Shown here piece by piece: positions 57,960 through 64,000 of a DNA stretch of 64,000 nt. The notes beneath the pieces are model-generated. The model saw only the letters and a program-made list of their open reading frames with translations, was not told where the DNA came from and made no database searches. Every line of letters begins with the position of its first letter. The stretch's first letter is position 1. The DNA is taken from assembly GCA_002428415.1 (NCBI GenBank), contig DIWI01000011.1, forward strand, positions 12,161 through 76,160, written 5' to 3'. The stretch comes from Clostridiaceae bacterium UBA6110. GTDB taxonomy: Bacteria > Bacillota > Clostridia > Clostridiales > Clostridiaceae. Both the position numbers and the translations under genes were made by a program.

Positions 57960-59255
57960 TCATAGCATTTCTTTTCTCTTTACGATCTTCTCTTCGACCT
58001 GCTTCAGGTCCAGGCTCCTGACATGCTTGGTGTGAACCCATTCCTTGGAGTCCTTATGAATGATTCCAAGAATCGCCACAGGTATCCAGGTAAGTGAGTA
58101 AAATGGAAATACGATGAAGCTAAGGATTGATTTAAGGCTCAGCTTACCGTCCAAATACATGAGGTACGGGAAGTATGCTGTCTGGATAATCGCGTATACA
58201 ATCAGCAGCCACATTATCGGCCCCACTGTTCCAGCCCTGAAGTCCAGGTACATCTCGGCAGCCTTGGCATAGGCTACCCCGATATTCAGCACGTACATGT
58301 TGACAAGGTTCAGTCCGATCAGTATCAGGTAGTATGGCTGTGCGGAGTAAAGGGCGCAGTCAAAGGCTGCGAGGTCCTTGTCCTTTATGGCCTTCTTCAT
58401 AAGCTGAAGGAAATACCTTGAGAATACATCAGCATATCCCTGCATCCATCGCCTTCTCTGTGCGATCGACTGCTTGAGTGTCAGAGGCTTTTCATCATAT
58501 ATTACTGCATCATGGGCCCATCCGACCTTGTAGCCGTTCAGTATGAGTTTGCAGGTGAATTCAAGGTCTTCAACGAGACAATTCGCCTTCCAGCCGTATT
58601 TCCTGAGTATCATCGTATCTACAGCAAATCCTGTTCCGCTGATCTGTGACGACAGCCCCAGGTTATGCCTTGACAGCTTCAGCATCCTGTTGGAAATCCA
58701 GAATTCAAGTGAGTAGGATGCTGTTATTGCAGTGTCAAAAGGGTTCTTAGAATCAAGATATCCCTGGACTGCATGATAGCCTCTCATCAGGTGGTCATTC
58801 ATTTCAAAGAGGAAGTTCTTCGAAACCAGGTTGTCTGCATCAAGCACTACGACAGCATCATAGTCCCTGTCAAGCTTGAACAGCCTGTCGAAGAACCAGT
58901 CAAGCGCATACCCCTTACCCTTTTCCTGCCTGTTCTCACGCACATGGACTTTGGCACCAGCATCCCTTGCTATTGCTGCAGTATTGTCAGTGCAGTTGTC
59001 TGCAATGACGAATACGTCAAACAGCTCTTTCGGATAATTCATTTCATTGACGCTTTTCACAACATTTCCGACTACTGCTGCTTCATTGTGTGCAGCAATA
59101 AGTACGGCAAATGATTTATTGGGCTCATGTCTCATGCCCCTGTTCTTCCTGTATGTCCCGAAGAGCGATATCCCCAGGTGATATATGGAAAGCGCGGCAG
59201 CAACAAGACCAACCGCCTTGAAAAAAACATAAATCAGATTCAAAAGCATAAGCAT
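57960..59255 (-). CDS. Family 2 glycosyltransferase, membrane-bound
   Basis: 431 aa. N-terminal helix (about 3-27), GT2 catalytic domain at about 50-285: AHNEAAVVGNVVKSV, ADNCTD, VVLDADNLVSK (DxD), GTGFAVD, VEDLEFTCK and QRRRWMQGY (the processive-type QxxRW). C-terminal helices LILIGLNLVNMYVLNIG and IMWLLIVYAIIQTAYF follow. This is the cellulose-synthase-like/PgaC group that polymerises exopolysaccharide, but no partner is here. The alternative start at 59249 suits the ribosome binding site (GGAGGTG) better. Stand-alone downstream of pilT. Confidence 0.88.
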   Translation of the reverse strand: MLMLLNLIYVFFKAVGLVAAALSIYHLGISLFGTYRKNRGMRHEPNKSFAVLIAAHNEAAVVGNVVKSVNEMNYPKELFDVFVIADNCTDNTAAIARDAGAKVHVRENRQEKGKGYALDWFFDRLFKLDRDYDAVVVLDADNLVSKNFLFEMNDHLMRGYHAVQGYLDSKNPFDTAITASYSLEFWISNRMLKLSRHNLGLSSQISGTGFAVDTMILRKYGWKANCLVEDLEFTCKLILNGYKVGWAHDAVIYDEKPLTLKQSIAQRRRWMQGYADVFSRYFLQLMKKAIKDKDLAAFDCALYSAQPYYLILIGLNLVNMYVLNIGVAYAKAAEMYLDFRAGTVGPIMWLLIVYAIIQTAYFPYLMYLDGKLSLKSILSFIVFPFYSLTWIPVAILGIIHKDSKEWVHTKHVRSLDLKQVEEKIVKRKEML

Positions 59256-59340
59256 GCACCTCCAAAGTAGCTCTCCATAAATGATAGCCTATAAAGGTCT
59301 GCCTCCTGATTAAGAATTGTTTAAATTTGTTTAAATAATA

Positions 59341-60294
59341 TCAGATAGACGTTGAAAATCTTCTCATTCCAAGCTTTTCCCCCAGAAAAATAAGGTTATC
59401 CAGCTGATTGATCCTTCCTTCCCTTATGGTATTCTCTACGGACTGTATATTCAATAGAAGCTCGTAGTCCAGAGAAGGTCCTTTTTCACCATATTCAAGC
59501 CGCTGCGAGAGCATGAAATTCAGTACGCTTGATATCTGGTACCTTGCGAACTCCTTCTCAGATTCCGGAATCATCGCAAGCATCCTGGTAAGGGTCCTTG
59601 ATGCACCTGAGGAGTGTATTGTACCTATGATCCCGTGTCCCGCTTCTGCAGCGGTGAGTGCAGCCTTCAGTGAAGACAGGTTCCTGATCTCTCCAATCAC
59701 TATGAAGTCTGGACTCTGCCGGAGAGCCTGATATATTCCATCTTCAAAGGATGAAAAATCCCGACCGAGCTCCCGTTGCGTTGCAGTACCCCTATTGCTC
59801 TGCAGCCGGAACTCAACCGGGTCTTCAAGAGTAACCACATGGGCATCCTCTCTTTTTAGAAGCTCCTGAGTTATTGACGCCAAAGTTGTGGACTTTCCTG
59901 ATCCTGTCTTGCCTACAACAAGTGACAAGCCTTTTCTCGATGCTATCCTGTCTACAAGCAAGTCAGGAAGACCCAGCTCAGCGAGGCTTCCCACCCGTTC
60001 CTTAATGACTCTCAGCACTGCGCATTTTCTTCCCTCAGCAGTGAACAGGTTTGCCCTGTATCTTCCTCTGCACTCAAAGGCAAGGTCGAGACTGGATGGA
60101 AGTCCGGTATAACATGCTGAAGCTGGTGTAAGGTTCCTGAACAGCTCTTCCATAAAGCTCGAGTCAATCTGTACACATCCTGCTTCAAGCCTCCCATTTA
60201 TCCTGTAGGAAGCTATTTCACCCTCCTTCAGGATTATGTCAGTCGCTTCTCCAACTCTTGCGGCATTCAGGACTGCTTCAACGCGTCTGTCCAT
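59341..60294 (-). CDS. pilT: Type IV pilus retraction ATPase, PilT-like
   Basis: 317 aa. PilT-type hexameric ATPase: Walker A GKTGSGKSTTLAS (about 127), Asp box TLEDPVEF, Walker B FIVIGEIRN and His box GTIHSSGA. The C-terminal ENTIREGRINQLDNLI resembles the PilT AIRNLIRE motif that marks retraction ATPases. It overlaps aroE by 28 nt and lacks neighbouring pilin, pilB or pilC genes; the comG-like pilus at 21.6-24.9 kb could be its partner. Confidence 0.88.
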   Translation of the reverse strand: MDRRVEAVLNAARVGEATDIILKEGEIASYRINGRLEAGCVQIDSSFMEELFRNLTPASACYTGLPSSLDLAFECRGRYRANLFTAEGRKCAVLRVIKERVGSLAELGLPDLLVDRIASRKGLSLVVGKTGSGKSTTLASITQELLKREDAHVVTLEDPVEFRLQSNRGTATQRELGRDFSSFEDGIYQALRQSPDFIVIGEIRNLSSLKAALTAAEAGHGIIGTIHSSGASRTLTRMLAMIPESEKEFARYQISSVLNFMLSQRLEYGEKGPSLDYELLLNIQSVENTIREGRINQLDNLIFLGEKLGMRRFSTSI

Positions 60295-61025
60295 ATCTCT
60301 ATCGATTTCATGGCCTGGTTCCTGAGCATGCTCTCGCCGTTGATCACCTTCAGACCAAGCTCCTTTCCCTTCCTGAGGAATGAGGAGTACTTAGGCTCGT
60401 AATTGAGGTCGTAAAGGATTGTTTCAGGCGAGAATTCAGTAATCTCTATCGGTGACCTGTCGTCGTTGATGTTTCCTAGCTTTGTGCAGTTGACGACCAT
60501 GGCATACGGTGAAATGTCTCCTGCTTCCGCAAGCGACAGGAACAACCTGGCCTCAGGGAACTGGACCTTCTTTTCTTCTGACCTGAAGGCCATGTGGATT
60601 TCAGCTCCCATATGCTTAAATGCTGTGTACACCGCCCTTGCAGCTCCTCCGCTACCGAGAATCAGTACTTTCTTACCCTTGAAATTCAGACTGTTATCAA
60701 CCAGTGATTTTTCAAACCCGTGGACATCAGTGCAATATCCTATTCTCCAGCCGTTCTTAACGACCACCGTGTTAACCGCACCAACCTCAAGAGCTTCAGA
60801 ATGCAGCTCGTGAATAAAGCCCATTATATGCTCCTTGTAGGGAACCGTGACATTGAATCCGATGATGCCTTCCCTTTCGAGTGAATCAATGAATGACGGT
60901 ATGTCATCCCTCTTTACGTCGAATATTGAATAGCTCAGCGGTATGTGCCTTTCCTTGTACCAGCTGTTATGGATCTCAGGAGACCTTGAATACGATATGT
61001 TTCTTCCCAGAAGCCCAACTTTCAT
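60267..61025 (-). CDS. aroE: Shikimate dehydrogenase
   Basis: 252 aa from ATG 61025 (GGAGGTG 6 nt upstream). Reduces dehydroshikimate with NADPH. N-terminal SRSPEIHNSWY (substrate Ser pair), catalytic Lys in NVTVPYKEHI (about 64), Asp in YCTDVHGF (about 100; the usual NTD has Cys for Asn), NADP-binding ILGSGGAARAVYTAF. The 3' end overlaps pilT by 28 nt. Together with aroK next to comG, two shikimate genes sit with pilus ATPase genes. Confidence 0.95.
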   Translation of the reverse strand: MKVGLLGRNISYSRSPEIHNSWYKERHIPLSYSIFDVKRDDIPSFIDSLEREGIIGFNVTVPYKEHIMGFIHELHSEALEVGAVNTVVVKNGWRIGYCTDVHGFEKSLVDNSLNFKGKKVLILGSGGAARAVYTAFKHMGAEIHMAFRSEEKKVQFPEARLFLSLAEAGDISPYAMVVNCTKLGNINDDRSPIEITEFSPETILYDLNYEPKYSSFLRKGKELGLKVINGESMLRNQAMKSIEIWTDALKQS

Positions 61026-61081
61026 GTTCTTCACCTCCACTTATATTATCCCACAATTCCTGGGTTTTATACATAAGAAAA

Positions 61082-61103
61082 AGAGGCATGAAAATGCCCC
61101 TCT
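61082..61103 (-). terminator. Terminator after the udk transcript
   Basis: AGAG(GG)GCAT / ATGCCTCT stem with a 4-nt loop, followed by TTTTTCTTATG on the minus strand. Confidence 0.75.
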
Positions 61104-61114
61104 AAGGTTTGGTT

Positions 61115-61171
61115 ATGGTGATGCCTTTTAAGGCATGGTGATGCCTTTTAAGGCATGGTGATGCCTTTTAA
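61115..61171. repeat. 20-bp tandem repeat forming serial hairpins
   Basis: Unit ATGGTGATGCCTTTTAAGGC in 2.85 tandem copies (61115-61134, 61135-61154, 61155-61171). Each unit boundary forms AAGGCAT-GGTG-ATGCCTT (plus) or AAGGCAT-CACC-ATGCCTT (minus), so the transcript carries two stacked 7-bp hairpins. The third copy reaches the udk stop codon. On the plus strand each hairpin is followed by TT. Confidence 0.9.
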
Positions 61172-61785
61172 CCCAGATGCTGTCTTATCTTAGCCACAAG
61201 CACATCTATGGCTACCTTGTTCTTTCCGCCCTCAGGGATTATAAGGTCCGCATACCTCTTCGTCGGTTCTATGAACTGAAGATGCATTGGCCTTACAACC
61301 GTAAGGTATTGCTCTATTACCGATTCCATTGTCCTGCCTCTGTCCCTGATGTCCCTGACAAGCCTTCTTAGGATGCGCAGGTCCGCATCGGTATCTACGT
61401 ATATCTTGACGTCCATCATGTCCCTCAGGGCCATGTCATCGAGTATGAGGATGCCTTCCAGTATTATTATCTCCCTTGGCTCAACTATCTCGACTTCTGC
61501 CTTCCTGTTATGTACAGTGAAGTCATAAATCGGCTTCTCAATCTTTTTTCCATCAAGAAGGTCCTTGAGGTGCCTTATAAGCAGCTCGGTGTCGAATGCG
61601 TTGGGATGGTCGTAATTGGTTCTTATCCTGTCCTCGAAGGACAGGCATGACTGATCCTTGTAATAGGAATCCTGCATTATTATGCAGATCTTCTCACTAG
61701 GAAAGCTCCTGAAGATTTCCCTTGCGACGGTGCTCTTGCCTGAGCCGGTACCGCCTGCTATACCGATAAGGATAGGCTTCTTCAT
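61168..61785 (-). CDS. udk: Uridine kinase
   Basis: 205 aa from ATG 61785 (AAGGAG 8 nt upstream; a GTG at 61794 is the alternative). Phosphorylates uridine and cytidine using GTP/ATP in pyrimidine salvage. Walker [10 protein letters not shown] (about 11-19), [21 protein letters not shown] split over residues 38-58, and [11 protein letters not shown] at about 104-114. It ends the mltG-trmR-trhP-udk operon, an order also seen in Bacillus (yrrL-yrrM-yrrN/O-udk). Confidence 0.96.
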   Translation of the reverse strand: MKKPILIGIAGGTGSGKSTVAREIFRSFPSEKICIIMQDSYYKDQSCLSFEDRIRTNYDHPNAFDTELLIRHLKDLLDGKKIEKPIYDFTVHNRKAEVEIVEPREIIILEGILILDDMALRDMMDVKIYVDTDADLRILRRLVRDIRDRGRTMESVIEQYLTVVRPMHLQFIEPTKRYADLIIPEGGKNKVAIDVLVAKIRQHLG

Positions 61786-61805
61786 ATCAATCACTCCTTG
61801 AGATA

Positions 61806-63026
61806 TCAGTCTTTCTTTTCCAGCACCAGCATGTCACCATACATCAGCGGGCTGGTGGACGTCGCTGAAAACACCATAGCAGCCTTGTTGGCCACGTTGA
61901 TCATATTTCCTTCTTCATCCTCAAAATTGTCAATTATAGTGTCTATTACAGGCCCTTTTGCCCTCAGCACCTTTACAGTGTCCCCGGGATAGACCCTGTT
62001 CTTCTGGCCGATAACATATCTGCCTTTCTTCGCATCCTCAGCTACCACACCTACTATGTCATAGTCCCTGACATATGAGCTGCTCTCGTAAACCTGGCTG
62101 TTGCCCCTGCCGAAATAGAATCCGGTATAGTACTGCCTGTGGCTTATCATTGACAGCATCTGCATCCAGTTCGGATCATATACATAATTCGCAGGATCGG
62201 CAATATAGCTGTCTATAGCTTCCCTGTACGCTTTTACAATGGCTGCCACGTAGAATTCGGATTTCATCCTGCCTTCTATCTTGAATGACATTATCCCTGA
62301 CTCCATGAGCTCCGGAATATGCTCGATCATGCAAAGGTCCTTGGAGTTCATAATATAGGTTCCCTTGTCATCCTCCATGATCTCCATGTACTCTCCTGGT
62401 CTCGTCTCCTCCACCAGATGGTACTTGTACCTGCATGGCTGAGCGCATGCGCCCCTGTTTGCATCCCTGCCCGTCATGTAGTTGGAAAGCAGACATCTGC
62501 CTGAATAGGCCATGCACATGGATCCATGGACAAAGGCCTCTAGGTCCAGTGTCTCAGGTATGTTGTCCCTGATTTCTCTGATTTCCTTCATGCTCAGCTC
62601 CCTGGCAAGGACGATCCTCTTGATTCCCATGGAATGCCAGAATATGGCAGACCTCCAGTTCACATTGTTCGCCTGCGTCGAAAGATGGAGCTCAAGCTCA
62701 GGCACTACCTGCCTGGCGGTCATGATTATGCCGGGATCGGACACTATGGCAGCATCCACATTCGCTGCACAGAGTTCCTTAAGGTATTCCTCAAGTCCGT
62801 TCATGTCGCTGTTGTGCGGGAATACGTTGAGTGTCACGTAAACTTTTCTGCCCCTGTCGTGGGCATATCGTATACCCTCCTCCAGCTCTTCATATGTAAA
62901 GTTATCGGAAAATGCCCTGAGGTTAAGCCTGCTGCCACCCAGGTACACGGCATCCGCTCCGTAGTCCACTGCAGTCTTCAGCTTGCTTAAGTTGCCTGCA
63001 GGGGCGAGAAGCTCCGGTTTAAACAT
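61806..63026 (-). CDS. trhP: Peptidase U32-family tRNA hydroxylation protein
   Basis: 406 aa. U32 family protein of the TrhP type, needed with prephenate for 5-hydroxyuridine at wobble U34 of tRNA; older name collagenase-like PrtC/YrrO. N-terminal [27 protein letters not shown] (shown in part) and the Fe-S/collagenase signature [13 protein letters not shown] ... [13 protein letters not shown] (about 170-205). Only one copy is seen, where Bacillus has two. It overlaps trmR by 8 nt and is followed by udk 20 nt later. Confidence 0.92.
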   Translation of the reverse strand: MFKPELLAPAGNLSKLKTAVDYGADAVYLGGSRLNLRAFSDNFTYEELEEGIRYAHDRGRKVYVTLNVFPHNSDMNGLEEYLKELCAANVDAAIVSDPGIIMTARQVVPELELHLSTQANNVNWRSAIFWHSMGIKRIVLARELSMKEIREIRDNIPETLDLEAFVHGSMCMAYSGRCLLSNYMTGRDANRGACAQPCRYKYHLVEETRPGEYMEIMEDDKGTYIMNSKDLCMIEHIPELMESGIMSFKIEGRMKSEFYVAAIVKAYREAIDSYIADPANYVYDPNWMQMLSMISHRQYYTGFYFGRGNSQVYESSSYVRDYDIVGVVAEDAKKGRYVIGQKNRVYPGDTVKVLRAKGPVIDTIIDNFEDEEGNMINVANKAAMVFSATSTSPLMYGDMLVLEKKD

Positions 63027-63663
63027 TTGGTTTCCTCCTTATGAATGCCACACCGTCACCAATAGGTATGATGGCGGATGACAGGTCCTCCCTTTCAGAT
63101 ATGGTCCTTGTGAATTCCCTTAGCGTCGATACTGTCGCACGGTATTTTCTGGGGAATTCTTCCCCATCGGGAACAAGACCTCTGAAAAGGACATTATCAA
63201 CGATTATGAGTCCATCCTCATTGAGCAATGAAAGGCTCAGCTCAAGGTACTCCATGTAGTGGGACTTCCTTGCGTCTATGAAGACAAGGTCGAATTTGCC
63301 ATGGTCTTCATTAAGGAAGTCCATGCAGTCTGAAAGGACTACCTCTATCCTGTCTGAAAGACCTGCAGCCCTTATGTTCTCTTCAGCCTTTTCCTTCATA
63401 CCGGCATTCAGGTCCACCGTTGTGATTATCGTATCAGGCGATTCCAGTGCCATGGCAATGGCAGAGTATCCAATGGCTGTTCCCAGCTCAAGGAGCCTTT
63501 TAGGCCGTTTCATCCCTACCATGAAGAGAAGGAGGCCAAGAGCATCCTTTTGTATAATAGGGACGCTGTTTTCCTCCGCATACTTCTCAAGATGTCCGAG
63601 TCCGGTCTCACCGACCAGGGATTCTATATATTCAGTAATGTGTGGGTATGTGATATTGTCCAT
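63019..63663 (-). CDS. trmR: O-methyltransferase, probable tRNA 5-hydroxyuridine methyltransferase
   Basis: 214 aa, class I SAM-dependent O-methyltransferase of the catechol-OMT-like group. SAM-binding LLELGTAIGYSAIAMAL (about 57-73), VDLNAGM (Asp at about 84), VFIDARKSHYMEYL (about 127-140) and IIVDNVLF. Just before trhP in the operon, it corresponds to YrrM/TrmR, which methylates 5-hydroxyuridine to 5-methoxyuridine in tRNA wobble position. This specific role is inferred from context and family. Confidence 0.92.
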   Translation of the reverse strand: MDNITYPHITEYIESLVGETGLGHLEKYAEENSVPIIQKDALGLLLFMVGMKRPKRLLELGTAIGYSAIAMALESPDTIITTVDLNAGMKEKAEENIRAAGLSDRIEVVLSDCMDFLNEDHGKFDLVFIDARKSHYMEYLELSLSLLNEDGLIIVDNVLFRGLVPDGEEFPRKYRATVSTLREFTRTISEREDLSSAIIPIGDGVAFIRRKPNV

Positions 63664-63678
63664 TGCAATCCTTCTTTT

Positions 63679-64000
63679 CTAGTTGCCAAACTCAGCCTTC
63701 TTCGCAAGGAACTCATTGTAGTTTGCTGTGAAAAAGTGGGCATCGGCTTTCGGGTCAAGCACGTAATAGATAAAGTTGGTGTCAGCAGGCTGAAGGGCCG
63801 CCCTGATGGCTGCCTCTCCGGGATTCGCTATTGGTCCTACCGGGAGCTCGCTTACCACATAGGTGTTGTATGGTGAATCCACCTTAAGATCTTCGAGTGT
63901 GACCTTGTCGGTTGATTCCTTTCCGAGGGCATAGACTACCGTAGCGTCGATCTGCAGCCTCATCCTCTTGACTATCCTGTTCTTGATTACAGATGATACG
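63679..64000 (-). CDS. mltG: Endolytic transglycosylase MltG, C-terminal part (cut by window edge)
   Basis: 107 codons to the stop at 63679, running open into the window edge. The C-terminal MltG block is clear: VSSVIKNRIVKRMRLQIDA (about the NRL..GM.LQ.D region), DSPYNTYVVSELPVGPIANPG, then AALQPADTNFIYYVLDPKADAHFF. MltG is a membrane-anchored glycan-strand cleaving enzyme that regulates glycan length. The active-site Glu should lie upstream of the visible part. The usual GMPLQ is RMRLQ here. Confidence 0.93.
   Translation of the reverse strand, partial: VSSVIKNRIVKRMRLQIDATVVYALGKESTDKVTLEDLKVDSPYNTYVVSELPVGPIANPGEAAIRAALQPADTNFIYYVLDPKADAHFFTANYNEFLAKKAEFGN

Noticed and set aside
61115..61171. 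Tandem repeat as CRISPR or attachment site
   Set aside because: Units are directly abutting with no spacers, and no integrase or element boundary is near.

Overview
The window looks like chromosome of a low-to-mid GC anaerobic Firmicute of the class Clostridia, Clostridiaceae-like. The evidence is a spo0A gene, the clostridial order asp23 / nusB-folD-xseA-xseB-ispA-dxs-tlyA-nadK-argR-recN-spo0A, a bifunctional AdhE, a PhoP/PhoR pair, strong AGGAGG ribosome binding sites and frequent TTG starts. A Proteiniclasticum/Youngiibacter-type organism is my guess; I cannot run a search. Most genes lie on the minus strand. I see no prophage, intact IS element, CRISPR array or recognisable defence island.

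Layout by region. 1-2.6 kb: nucleoside catabolism (start of pdp, deoB) behind a XerD-type recombinase with altered catalytic residues and a NUDIX hydrolase. 2.6-5.8 kb: a decayed AAA/DUF4143 gene with a striking three-copy operator, a lipoprotein, and an ECF sigma/anti-sigma pair, then two tRNAs. 6-16.3 kb: the long information-processing/isoprenoid operon ending in spo0A. 16.4-21.6 kb: asp23, adhE with candidate Rex sites, a DUF5655 protein, efp with a structured leader, and aroK. 21.6-24.9 kb: a comG-like competence pilus operon. 25-29.3 kb: rqcH, two paralogous small unknown genes with matching promoters, a YtvI-like permease and an ArsC/Spx-like protein. 29.3-34.6 kb: sbcCD, a GNAT acetyltransferase and an unknown. 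34.6-38.2 kb: a cobalamin riboswitch driving a DUF4430 protein and an ECF-type vitamin transporter S component, then a ferritin-like protein, MntP and a FAH-family enzyme. 38.2-41.3 kb: a ydjIGH-like membrane-stress module. 41.5-47.7 kb: aconitase, a three-gene radical SAM/zinc-finger/DUF4139 operon of unknown job, and a four-SH3 polysaccharide deacetylase. 48-53.8 kb: der-gpsA, phoU, phoPR. 53.9-61 kb: ftsA-ftsZ-nrdR, YitT, a glycosyltransferase, and aroE-pilT. 61.1-64 kb: the mltG-trmR-trhP-udk cluster, with mltG cut by the window edge.

How it fits together. The window is mainly housekeeping. Two features stand out. First, the usual sporulation neighbours are missing at two landmark loci: no spoIVB between recN and spo0A, and no spoIIGA-sigE-sigG after ftsZ. 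This suggests a lineage that kept Spo0A but lost sporulation. Second, several non-coding regions carry unexplained structure: the operator array of the dead AAA gene, the efp leader, the twin promoters of the paralogous small genes, a hairpin between the nusB Shine-Dalgarno and its start, and a tandem hairpin repeat after udk.
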